From Dictyocoela muelleri (taxonomy: Eukaryota; Microsporidia): a stretch of DNA of 13,595 nt. Positions 1-7,967 of the stretch are shown piece after piece; the stretch's first letter is position 1; each line of letters opens with the position of its first letter. The DNA is taken from positions 1,323-14,917 of the forward strand of contig SDVU01000336.1 in assembly GCA_016256075.1 (NCBI GenBank), written 5' to 3'. The notes under the pieces were generated by a model. It had not been told where the DNA came from, made no database searches, and was given only the letters and a program-made list of their open reading frames with translations. The position numbers and the translations under genes are program-made.

Positions 1-788
1 ATAATTTACGGTAGAAGTTTTCCTATAGCTTTTATCTTATGTAGATCTAAGCAAGAAACTACATATTTGAGATTATTTCAATTACTTAATGAATATACTA
101 CATGTAAACCTGATTATATAATAACAAACTTCGAAAAAGTATTGGCAAATTCCCTCTCAAAAACATTTACTTATGCTAAATCACATGCTTGTTTGTTTCA
201 TTTTGGCCAGGCATGTTGGCGAAGAATCCAAGAAGTTGGATTAGCCATAGATTATTAGAAAAATATATCATTACAGTCACATATAAAAAAATTCTAAACC
301 TATCCTTTTTAAATGAAGCAGATGTAGAAGATATGTTTATCTGAATTTCAAAAGAATTAGTAGACTCAGAATTTTCAGCTAAATTAGACAAATTTTATGA
401 ATATTTGAAAAGAATGTACGTGGGGTGTTCAAAAGAAAATAAATTACCGATATTTGATATAAAATTTTGGAGTGCACATGAAAGAATAAAATTCGAAATC
501 CACAGAACTACAAACGCATGCGAGGGATGGCATAGAAGTTTAAACTCGTCGATGGCAATTTCGAAGCCAAACATTGCCAGGTTTATTGATATAATACAAC
601 ATTTAGAGGAAAGTTCTAGAATAAAGTTTATTCAAATAAAGCAAGGGAGAAGACTCAATTTCGAAAAAATAAACTTTGAATATGAGTATCGCCTGCAAGT
701 TATTATCAGAAATTATGATAACTATGATAAAAATGATTTTATGAATGTCTTGGATAATAATATCAATTGGATGTTGGGTAATGATTAA
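1..788 (+). pseudogene. MULE transposase, copy A, partial and broken
   Basis: C-terminal two thirds of a MULE transposase, which would cut and rejoin its own element in the nucleus. Seen: the second catalytic Asp region, here TNFEKVLANS with Asp changed to Asn (copy B has TDFEKG), the CxxH motif ACLFHFGQ, and the C-terminal catalytic Glu in TTNACEGWHRS (Glu codon 522-524). Breaks relative to copy B: TAG at 256-258, a one-base loss near 282, and TGA at 342-344. From 405 to the TAA at 786-788 the frame is open, ending NINWMLGND. The last third is better preserved than in copy B, where the same stretch is frameshifted. The first catalytic Asp and the FLYWCH finger would lie left of the window. 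Confidence 0.85.
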
Positions 789-987
789 ATAAAACCTTTA
801 TTTATTTAAATAATTTTTAAATTTTATACAAATAAACCTATCTTTTTTTTCTAAATTCAAATTTTGCAAGTTGTGGTTTTTTTAATTTTGACGAGTTGTA
901 GCTTTTTTTTAAATTGTTGAGTATTACCTTTCTTTTAATTTGGCGAGTTGTAGCTTTTTTTTAATTTGGCGAGTTGAGGCCCAACGG
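1..987 (+). mobile_element. MULE-type DNA transposon, copy A (5' part outside window)
   Basis: Right-hand part of a Mutator-like element. Bases 1 to about 970 match bases 1789 to about 2760 of copy B closely (a few percent different by eye, with small indels), so both are one family in the same orientation. The coding part ends at 788; the following 200 bases repeat GGCGAGTTG-type motifs separated by T-runs, as in copy B. The end is placed at 987 because both copies share CCCAACGG (980-987 and 2790-2797) and then diverge at once. Unlike copy B, this end lacks the 22-bp terminal palindrome. No target duplication can be judged because the left end lies outside the window. Confidence 0.85.
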
Positions 988-1064
988 ATCTATCTCGAAA
1001 TTTTACGCTTATTTATATAAGAAACATATCATATGCTCTTACCAATTGAATTACAAATCTGAGA
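988..1064. other. 77-bp spacer between MULE copies A and B
   Basis: Unique sequence between the shared right end of copy A and the left end of copy B. It contains a D-arm-like stretch on the minus strand (TTCAATTGGTAAGAGC) but does not fold as a complete tRNA (see rejected items). No target-site duplication flanking either element is evident here. Confidence 0.5.
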
Positions 1065-1145
1065 GGGCTCGGCATCAACTCGCCTATAGGCGAGTTGAGG
1101 CCAAACTCGCCAAATTAAAAAAAAAGCTACAACTCGCCAAATTGA
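1065..1145 (+). repeat. MULE B left terminal inverted repeat
   Basis: Holds a perfect 22-bp palindrome at 1076-1097 (half-site CAACTCGCCTA followed by its exact complement), then two inward motifs CAAACTCGCCAAATT and CAACTCGCCAAATT separated by GCTA and an A-run. The same order recurs inverted at the right end. Such repeated motifs are probable transposase binding sites (inference). Confidence 0.85.
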
Positions 1146-1188
1146 ATTTATTAAAAAATATAAAAATAAATATTTAAATACCCCTCTA

Positions 1189-2575
1189 ATGATACCAATT
1201 TTTTTAAAAAGCCAAAAAAACAATGATTTGAAGATCCATGATACTTTTATCTATAATTATGAACAAGAGATTGATGGAAATAAAAAATTCAGATGTCCGA
1301 ATCGATCTTGCCGGAGTAAGTTTTATTACTATCAAAATAATACGTTTAAAACCGATCCGATACATAATCATGTTGCTGATAAGAAAAAATGTGCAAGAAA
1401 ACTGTCAGCATCACGAATAAAAAACAGTGCTCTTGATTCCAGATCTAATACTAGCACAATAATAACGGAAATGACTAATGAAATGAGTGATGATGAAATA
1501 AAATTACTACAATACGAAAAGAGTTAAAGAACAACAGTACAAAGAGCGAGAAGTCAGATATTTAAAGATTTAATTTTAGAAGGTGAAGACATCCCAAATG
1601 CCCTAAAAAAGAATCTAAGAGGAGAAACATTTTTGATTTTGGATACTGGTGTAGGAGACAACGATCGAGTAATTATTTTTCAGTCACCTTTAATGAAACT
1701 AAATATGACCAAAGCAAAAGTGCTAATTGTTGACGGAACATTTAGATCTGTGCCAAATCAATTCTCACAATTGATAACTATAAAATCTATAATTTACGGT
1801 AGAAGTTTTCCTATAGCTTTTATCTTATGTAGATCTAAGCAAGAAACTACATATTTGAGATTATTCCAATTACTTAATGAATATACTACATGTAAACCTG
1901 ATTATATAAAAACAGACTTCGAAAAAGGATTGGCAAATTCCCTCTCAAAAATATTTCCTTCTGCTAAATCACATGCTTGTTTGTTTCATTTTGGCCAGAC
2001 ATGTTGGCGAAGAATCCAAGAAGTTGGATTAGCCATAGATTATAAGAAAAATATATCATTACAGTCACATAAAAGAAAAATTCTAAACCTATACTTTTTA
2101 AATGAAGCAAATGTAGAAGATATGTTTATCCGAAATTCAAAAGAATAAGTAGACTCAGAATTTTCAGCTAAATTAGACAAATTTTATGAATATTTCAAAA
2201 GAATGTACGTGGGGTGTTCAAAAGAAAGTAAATTACAGATGTTTGATATAAAATTTTGGAGTGCACATGAAAAAAAAAATTAGGAATCCCCAGAACTACA
2301 GACGCATGCGAGGGATGGCATAGAAGTTTAAACTCGTCGATGGCAATTTCGAAGCCAACCATTGCCAGGTTTATTGATATAATACAACATTTAGAGGAAA
2401 GTTCTATAATAAAGTTTATTCAAATAAAGCCATGGAGAAGACTCAATTTCGAAAAATAAACTTTGAATATGAGTATCGCCTGCAAGTTATTATTAGAAAT
2501 TATGATAACTATGATAAAAATGATTTTATGAATGCCTTGGATAATAATATCAATTGGATGTTGGGTAATGATTAA
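1189..2575 (+). pseudogene. MULE transposase with FLYWCH zinc finger, copy B
   Basis: About 462 codons from ATG 1189 to TAA 2573-2575. Residues about 20-61 form a FLYWCH finger (Cys36, Cys41, His59, His61; IHNH at the end), which binds DNA in this family. The MULE catalytic core follows: first Asp about residue 182 in LIVDGTF, second Asp about 243 in KTDFEKG, and the CxxH motif ACLFHF (Cys264, His267). The final Glu region corresponds to CEGWHRS in copy A. Breaks: an in-frame TAA at 1525-1527, a TAA at 2146-2148 where copy A has TTA (Leu), a one-base loss in an A-run near 2271, and another near 2452. Between the two stops the frame is open for about 200 codons. The start was chosen as the first ATG inside the left TIR giving the FLYWCH frame. 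Confidence 0.9.
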
Positions 2576-2716
2576 ATAAAACCTTTATTAAAATAATTTT
2601 TGAATTTTAATCAAATAAACCCATCTGTTTTTTTCTAAATTCAAATTTTGCGAGTTGTGGTTTTTTTAAATTTGACGAGGTGTAGCTTTTTTTTAATTGT
2701 TGAGTATTAACTTTCT

Positions 2717-2797
2717 TTTAATTTGGCGAGTTGTAGCTTTTTTTCAATTTGGCGAGTTGAGTTTCAACTCGCCTATAGGCGAGTTGAGGCCCAACGG
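2717..2797 (-). repeat. MULE B right terminal inverted repeat
   Basis: Inverted counterpart of 1065-1145. The perfect 22-bp palindrome is at 2765-2786. Inward of it lie AATTTGGCGAGTTGAG and AATTTGGCGAGTTGTAGC, the complements of the left-end motifs. Beyond the palindrome is GAGGCCCAACGG, shared with copy A. Confidence 0.85.
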
Positions 2798-3406
2798 TTT
2801 TCTTGACAATTTCTCTTTCAATAATGGGAAGAAGTGTGGATGCTTGTCTGTTATGAACAACTTAAAAATAACAATAACCACTTTTATACTCAACAGCACC
2901 AAATATCCAGACCTGTTTACCAATATCACCTACACCATATTTTCTATTTGCTCAATAAGTCTCATCTATCTGCACTTCTTTTAAAATCCCACCCAATTGT
3001 TTCTTATTATTTCTAACATAAGCAGAAATTTTTTCACGAAATAGAGAAATTAATGTTTTGTATTTATCCTCACCAATTTTGCAAATTTTCAATACATATT
3101 CTCTTGAAAAGTGAATTTTTTTAAAGAAATAAAAAACAAACTTTAAAAATAATTTAGCTGATATAAATTTGCCTTTTAACGGGGTATCATTAAGAATGTT
3201 ATATGTTCTTTTGCATTTAGAAAATTTCAAAACTTTACCAATTTCATATTTTTCACTTGGTTTTAATTTAATCGTTTTATTCCAATTAGTACAGATCTTA
3301 TCCTCAGGAATAATTTCTAAGAGCTGTAAAAGTGAAATATTTGATCATTATTTTGTAAAAATATAAATAACTCTTCATCAGTAAATCTATTTATTCTTTT
3401 AAGCAT
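2798..3406 (-). pseudogene. Merlin (ISXO2/IS1595-like) transposase M1, 3' truncated
   Basis: Transposase of a Merlin-type DNA transposon, read on the minus strand from ATG 3404-3406 (MLKRINRFTDEELFIF). One frameshift falls near 3335. A degenerate zinc ribbon follows (KICTNWNK, then FSKCKRTYN; the second Cys of the usual CxxC reads Trp). Then GGILKEVQIDETY, whose Asp is the first catalytic residue. The frame meets TGA at 2952-2954 but goes on in the same frame through ANRKYGVGD and VWIFGAVEYKSG, a second stop, and VVHNRQASTLLPIIEREIV, the block that normally precedes the second catalytic Asp. It ends where MULE B ends (2797), so the second Asp and the Glu are missing. N-terminal length and motif order match the family, and the core resembles M3 (NKEVQIDET). 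Confidence 0.87.
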
Positions 3407-3445
3407 AAAGGGTTCACAAAAAATATATATATAATATATTTATGT
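3407..3445. other. A+T-rich junction between M1 and the foldback element
   Basis: Short AT-alternating stretch upstream of the M1 start. It may hold the outer end of M1, but I could not match it to any other Merlin terminus here. Confidence 0.3.
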
Positions 3446-3764
3446 GACCGGACTTTGGACCCCCTATGGAAATTGGAAACATTAATACAAAAAAGGAAAA
3501 CACATAAAGCTTATTTAAAATAAGTGTAAAATTGCAAGATCTTTTGAGATATGTAAATAATTTTATTAAGCGAAGTATTTCAAAGGTATCAAGAATTTGT
3601 TTCAAAGATACAAATTCTTGAAACCTTTGAATTACTTCGCTTTATAAAAATATTTACATATCTGAAAATATCTTTCAATTTTACACTTATTTAAAATAAA
3701 AAATTATGTATTTGCATCTTTTGTATAGTGGTTTTCTATTTCAATAGAGTCCAAAGTCCCGGTG
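3446..3764. repeat. Foldback / MITE-like element, two 155-bp inverted arms
   Basis: Left arm 3446-3600 and right arm 3610-3764 are inverted copies of each other around a 9-base spacer (TTCAAAGAT). Matching blocks include the tips (ACCGGACTTTGGAC against ACCGGGACTTTGGAC), AAATAAGTGTAAAATTG, AGATATGTAAATA, and the centre CAAGAATTTGT / ACAAATTCTTG. Arms are equal in length and differ by scattered substitutions. There is no coding sequence. This is the shape of a non-autonomous foldback DNA element; its parent family is not evident, and I see no clean target duplication. A transcript would form a hairpin of about 150 bp. Confidence 0.8.
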
Positions 3765-3800
3765 AGAGTCTACAAACTAATTAAATAAATAATATTTATA
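3765..3800. other. Left flank of pogo element, ending in TA
   Basis: Thirty-six bases between the foldback element and the pogo terminus, ending with the TA (3799-3800) that matches the TA at 5618-5619. If pogo sits in MULE C, this strip would be MULE C sequence, but it is too short and decayed to confirm. Confidence 0.4.
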
Positions 3801-5617
3801 CAGTCGTGGTCGAAATTTTTAACCATATATTTGGTCGAAATTTTCGACTAAAGTGAAAAACCTAAGTTTATACCATTTAAAAGTTTTAATATGTAAATAT
3901 ACAAAAGTTTTTAACAGTTTTATGGTATTTTAGAATACAATATGATCCTTTAATCATCGCAATAGGTTTTTAAATCAGAAAAAAATTTTAGCCAATCGAA
4001 ATTTTTGAACCGTTTTTAGAAAATTTTAATTATTCATTTATTTTATCGGTAAAAATAAATTATGTTTAAAGAAATTAAGTCAAAAATCAGAAAAAATTGA
4101 CCCATAAATGAAATAAAAAAATAGAAAAATTTATTTGAAAAAAAAAGATTGCTAAAGAAATAGTTGAAAAGGGACTTAAAAGATGTGAAGTAACGAAGAA
4201 ATACAATGTTACTTCATCTGAAGAGAGATCTATTTTTATAAATTTATATGACCTCGTACATCTGATGAAGACTCAAAATATCTTAATAATAAAAAAAATC
4301 TCTCAGACAAATCATCTAAATATGAATAAATAGATTCTTATATATTAAAAAGAATAATATTCCTAAAAAAAAGAATATTAAAGCTCACGAGGGATATTAT
4401 ATATGAAATACCTGAGGATTTCTTTGAATCAAAGGATGACTTTAAAAAACCATCTTTGTATTTTGTGAAAACGTTTTTAAAAAGACCTTCACTAAGCTAT
4501 GTTACATTACATTATGAGTCCGCCAGTGCAGATCCCTATCAGGTAGAGGATTTTAAAGTGAGGCCGTCTAATATGTTAAAATCATACGATAAACGTGATA
4601 TCTTTAACATTGATGAAACTTTTTTGTTTAAAAAGCTAGTTATAACAACTCCTATGTTGTTGAAAAAACCACTGATAAAAAAAACATTAAAATAGATAAA
4701 ACAAGTATAAAATTGATGCTAGGAGTAGTGCACTCAGATTAAATTTTTCTCTCCCTAAATTGAAAAATCTGAAAAGCCTAAATTTTTAAGAATATATCTT
4801 TAAAATCTTTTTGTGTTGTTTATAAGGCAAACAAAACATCATGGCTAACTTCAGATTTATTTAATGAATACTTAAATACACTAAATGATAGTCTTATCAA
4901 GAAAGATATAAAATTCTTATTCTCCTTGACATTTAAGTAGTCATAGGATTCCAGATAAGACAAACATGGCTTTAATGTTCTTTCCACCTAATTCTACATC
5001 ATTGTTACAAACATTGGATGCTGGAATCATTCATTCTTTTTAATCTAAATTTAAAACACTTTTAAATAAATTTCAAGTCTTTAATGAGTTAGTAAATGAT
5101 ATAGATCACTTCGAAATAACAAAAAAATAAATATGTCAAACATTTTAAATTGGGTTGAATGTGCTATTGCAGATATCACAGAAGATGTATTTATTAATTG
5201 CAGGGGAAAAAACCAAAATTTTTGAAACTGATTTGCCTAAAAACAGATTATGAAATTTTAGAATGTGATGAAAGTTATCAACAAGCACTGTTTATTCAAT
5301 TGATAGATTTGTTAGTGTCGATTATGAAAAAGAAAATATTTCAAGCTGTGGTGATGTGCTTACATCACTTCGAAAAACTATAAAAATATTGAGATCTTAT
5401 GATTCAGAATATCTAAAAGAATCTTTAGTTTTACATGATAAAATCATCTCAGAATATTTAGAAAAACATCAAAAAGGCAAACTTGAATACTATTTTCAAC
5501 TAAATAAAAAGCTTTAAATTAATTTGTAGTATATTTTTTAAATGGTCGAAATATTTAACCAGACGAAAATTTTGACTGCTTTTTTTAGGAAGTTGTCGAA
5601 AATTTCGACTGAGACTG
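3801..5617 (+). mobile_element. pogo/Tigger-type DNA transposon, both ends present
   Basis: An 1817-bp element bounded by TA on each side (3799-3800, 5618-5619), starting CAGTC and ending GACTG. The left terminus CAGTCGTGGTCGAAATTTT pairs with the reverse complement of the right terminus, CAGTCTCAGTCGAAATTTT. Each end holds further copies of the GTCGAAATTTT motif: left about 3806-3848, right about 5542-5611, the latter partly inverted. TA duplication and a CAGT start are standard for the pogo branch of Tc1/mariner. The single transposase gene inside is broken, so this copy cannot move by itself. Confidence 0.92.
4135..5517 (+). pseudogene. pogo/Tigger transposase (CENP-B/jerky-like), broken
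   Basis: Pieces appear in family order. First an N-terminal helix-turn-helix around 4146-4240 (KIAKEIVEKGLKRCEV, KKYNVTSS). Then the second CENP-B-type DNA-binding helix bundle around 4430-4560 (FVKTFLKRPSLSYVTLHYES, ADPYQVEDFK). Then the DDE nuclease: first Asp in FNIDETF (4612-4614), second in ILILLDI (4928-4930), third in LLQTLDAGII (5017-5019) after FFPPNSTS. The D2-D3 distance is about 30 residues, as in pogo. A C-terminal block WVECAIADITEDVFIN precedes the end at TAA 5515-5517. All three Asp codons survive, but they lie in different frames or beyond stops (for example TAA straight after LLDI, and TAA after GIIHSF). I count at least eight breaks. The true start is not clear because the first codons are damaged. 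Confidence 0.9.
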
Positions 5618-5619
5618 TA

Positions 5620-5722
5620 AATACACTCTTGATATTGATTTTTTTACAATATGATAATAATAAAAATGAAAATAGGATTTGGATTTCCAATTATCAAAAA
5701 AAATATTTGAATTTACTATTTA
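5620..5722 (+). pseudogene. MULE C transposase, piece 1 (before first catalytic Asp)
   Basis: Reads FLQYDNNKNENRIWISNYQ then KKYLNLLF. This matches in position and pattern the MULE B segment FLILDTGVGDNDRVIIFQS that precedes its first catalytic Asp. The piece stops at the TA (5721-5722) used by the Tc1 insertion. Counting that TA once, the far side continues ILV and then, one base out of frame, DATFNIS. The join therefore falls exactly where the family expects a hydrophobic strand ending in Asp. Confidence 0.75.
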
Positions 5723-6093
5723 GAGGGTTTTCGATCTAAATGCGCGGCTTTGAAATCTATATGCGCGACTTTGTAATCTAAATGCGCGGCTTTGCAATCC
5801 AAACGCGCGATATTTTTTTAAAATAATTACAATCTCGAAAACAATTACTTTTGCAATCAAAATGCGCGGCTTTGCAATCAAAATGCGCGGCTTTGCAATC
5901 AAAATGCACTGCTTTGCAATTTAAAAGCGGCTTTGCAATCTAAAAGCGGCTTTGAAATCTAAAAGCGGCTTTGCAATCTAAATGCACGAGAATTTTTTTA
6001 AAATAATTACAACCTCGAAAATAATTACTTTTGCAATTTAAATGCGCGGCTTTGCAATCAAAATGCGCGGCTGTGTAAAATAAATGCATATAT
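5723..6093 (+). repeat. Tc1 left terminal repeat: 14 units of about 21 bp
   Basis: Tandem units of the type TTTGCAATCTAAATGCGCGGC. Four units, then a spacer with TAATTACAATCTCGAAAAC, then seven units (three shortened to TTTGCAATCTAAAAGCGGC), then a second copy of the spacer and three more units. The order looks like the right-end design (3 units, spacer, 3 units) written twice, so the left arm has probably duplicated internally. G+C is locally higher than around it because of the GCGCGG core. Confidence 0.88.
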
Positions 6094-6504
6094 TTTTTTT
6101 AACTCTTATGTCTTCTAAAAAACAAATATCCTATAAGGATAGAGAACGAATTGCGGCTAATTTTGTTGAAGGTTGGTCTGTAAGAAAAATGACGGAGCTT
6201 TAATTATTTCTCATCAAACGGTTTCTAGACTTGTAAAACGATACCTCGAAACAGGCGTGATCCTTCCAAAACACAGGGAATGGTGGTAAAGGTACTAAAC
6301 GCACTTAAGTTCAGAAACAACAAGTTAGAGAATTCGTCGATGAATCATGCACCCTTTCATTGAAAGAGTTGCTGAACATTGTGAATACAAAATTAGAAAT
6401 CACTGTTTCAATTAGTACCATTGATATATGTTTGCAGGATTTCTTATAAACTTAAGAAAGTTCGGGTATTCTTTCGCGCTGTATAATTTTTTAAATTTTT
6501 TTGG

Positions 6505-7096
6505 GCACGTTTCGAAAGAAAAGCGAAATATTATTTTTTTCAAAAACAAAATTTCTGGATCAAGGTGTTTCCACAGGGAGAACCACCTCTAAAAAAAATA
6601 TTAAATTAAAATTTACTAGCCTTATAAAATATATTTAAAATTATAAATTATTATTTTTAATTTTTTTCTGGGGAAACCACCTTGATAAAAAAAATATTAA
6701 ATCAAAATTTACTAGCTTTATAAAATATATTTAAAATATATAAATTGTTATTTTTTATTTTTTTCTGGGGGGAGGAACCACCTTGATAAAAAACATATTA
6801 AATCAAAATTTACTAGCCTTTTAAAATATATTTAAAATATATAAATTATTATTTTTAATTTTTTCCGGGGGGGGGGGCACAGTGATAGCTCTAAGGAGAA
6901 CACCCTGATTGATGTTTTTAATGTATAACTTGAGGAATATTTTATTAATTTACAAAGTAATATTAAAATTCTGTTTAAGTTATTACCTTTGTTTTTTTTA
7001 ATTTTTATATATTTTTAATTTTTATTATTTTTTCAAAAATTGAAAAAAAACTAAATCCAAGATAGTGAACTTTGGCTCTAGCACGTTTCGAAAGAA
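6505..7096. repeat. Insert in the Tc1 gene flanked by a 16-bp direct duplication
   Basis: GCACGTTTCGAAAGAA occurs at 6505-6520 and again at 7081-7096, and the transposase frame resumes at the second copy. The 560 bases between are non-coding and A+T-rich. They hold a three-copy tandem array (6576-6878), a run of 11 G (6867-6877), and an inverted pair: ATCAAGGTGTTTCC at about 6559 against GGAGAACACCCTGAT at about 6895. A 16-bp target duplication would suit a retroposed sequence such as a SINE or LINE tail. An imperfect tandem duplication of the gene followed by decay is the alternative. No known family is recognised. Confidence 0.6.
6576..6878. repeat. Tandem array, three units of 94-101 bp
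   Basis: Each unit begins GGGARAACCACCTTGAT or close to it (6576, 6671, 6772). It continues through AAATATTAAATCAAAATTTA, CTAGCCTT and a TAAAATATATTTAAAATATA tract, and ends in a T-run with CTGGG. Units differ by small substitutions and indels; the third ends in the 11-G run. Confidence 0.85.
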
Positions 7097-7798
7097 GACC
7101 CAAAAGTTCCATAAAACCGGAAAGACGAAGCAATTTCTCGACAATTGATAGTAGAGAACAATACACCCAGAAATTCCGACTTCTAGAAGAAAATAATGAA
7201 GATAAAAACTTTATATTCATTGATAAGGTCGGGTTTCCGTGTCGTGTTGTACATCTAGAGGTAGGTTTTTCATTGGTAGACCTGCTAAAGTAAATGTCTA
7301 TCCGTAAGATCAAGAAACATTTCCTGTTTTCTCGGCAAAGAATAAATACTCGATGTTGTACTATAAAGTACAAAACAAGCCATTGAATGGTGATGATTTC
7401 AAAGAATGTTTGATAGCTATAGAAGAAACATGTGTGAAAGGGGAATGCTAGCATCTATTTTTATTTTCGATAATGCTAGAATACATCATGCTTCTTCAGT
7501 AAAATCGACGCTTGAAGAAAATCAGATTGTCTTTTGTACTTGCCCCGTACTCTCCATTTCTGAATCCAATAGAAAGTTGTTTCTCTAAATGAAAAAATCA
7601 CGTAATAAGGGGAGAAGAGATAAATGAGAATGAGTTGGGCAATTTGATAAAAATGGTCTGAAAATAGAAAATTCGTCTGATTGTGATGTTATTATATAAG
7701 TATGATAAGATACACCAATCTAATTTTAAAACGTGAAATAATAAATAATTAAAGTCGATTTTATGAAAAAATATTTTTTTATTTTTAATTTTTTTATT

Positions 7799-7965
7799 TA
7801 CGCATTTCGATTGCTAAGCCGTGCATTTTGATTGTAAAGCCGCGCATTTTGATTGCAAAAGTAATTATTTTCGAAGTTGTAATTATTTTTAAAAAAATCT
7901 CGCGCATTTAGATTGCAAAGCCGAGCATTTAGATTGCAAAGCCAAGCATTTAGATCGAAAAATCC
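7799..7965 (-). repeat. Tc1 right terminal repeat: 6 units of about 21 bp
   Basis: Inverted counterpart of 5723-6093. Three units, a spacer with GTAATTATTTT present twice around TCGAAGTT, then three units ending in GGATTTTTCGATCTAAATG (read inward). Being shorter and regular, it probably shows the ancestral form. Confidence 0.88.
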
Positions 7966-7967
7966 TA

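Larger units (their letters stand above)
1065..2797 (+). mobile_element. MULE-type DNA transposon, copy B, nearly whole
   Basis: Complete element of about 1.73 kb with long terminal inverted repeats (about 1065-1145 and 2717-2797) around one transposase pseudogene. The right end read in reverse complement (CCGTTGGGCCTCAACTCG) aligns with the left end (GGGCTCGGCATCAACTCG) and then through the palindrome and two CAACTCGCCAAATT motifs. Outermost bases are less alike, so ends are good to a few bases. I see no clear 8-10 bp target duplication. Its right end abuts Merlin M1 inside that transposase's reading frame, so B inserted into M1 or a rearrangement joined them. Confidence 0.88.
6108..7736 (+). 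pseudogene. Tc1-like (IS630-type) transposase, broken and interrupted
   Basis: Starts at ATG 6108 (MSSKKQISYKDRERIAANF, then VEGWSVRKM). The first helix-turn-helix continues after a frameshift as IISHQTVSRLVKRYLETGVI, then GNGGKGTKRT and a second DNA-binding part (VREFVDESCTLSLKELLN, SISTIDICLQDF). An insert (about 6505-7080) interrupts it. It resumes with PERRSNFSTIDSREQYTQ and the catalytic core: first Asp in FIFIDKVGF (7222-7224; Lys where family members usually have Glu), second in FIFDNARIHH (7469-7471), and Glu in APYSPFLNPIESCFSKW (7572-7574). The spacing is about DD34E. The end is about TGA 7734-7736. There are at least eight breaks besides the insert. The three catalytic codons themselves remain. 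Confidence 0.9.
5723..7965 (+). mobile_element. Tc1/mariner-type DNA transposon inserted in MULE C
   Basis: A 2243-bp element bounded by TA (5721-5722 and 7966-7967). The left tip is GAGGGTTTTCGATCTAAATG, and the right tip in reverse complement is GGATTTTTCGATCTAAATG. Both ends are long terminal repeats made of about 21-base units (14 units left, 6 right) around a spacer with two GTAATTATTTT sites. A Tc1-like transposase pseudogene lies between, itself split by a 560-bp non-coding insert. The family and TA target are established for Tc1/mariner; the unit-array TIR is what I see here. Confidence 0.9.

Noticed and set aside
986-1059. tRNA-like sequence on the minus strand between the MULE copies (TTCAATTGGTAAGAGC D-arm, TTTCGAGAT resembling a B box, possible acceptor pairing)
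   Set aside because: The anticodon arm and T stem do not pair with any consistent spacing, and the acceptor pairing only works if the T stem is abandoned. At most a decayed tRNA relic.
974-1177. 67-codon frame across the MULE A/B junction
   Set aside because: It reads through terminal repeats of both copies and the spacer, and shows no family signal.
5720-5902. Minus-strand frame with repeating SRAFRLQ-type peptide (and a similar one at 7798-7986)
   Set aside because: The repeat peptide is just the translation of the 21-bp units in the Tc1 terminal arrays.
5723-6093. Possible CRISPR-like array of regularly spaced repeats
   Set aside because: Units are directly tandem without unique spacers, and the inverted copy at 7799-7965 shows they are transposon ends.
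7005-7454. 149-codon open frame on the minus strand
   Set aside because: It lies antisense to the Tc1 transposase, whose catalytic motifs are on the plus strand; no family features on the minus strand.
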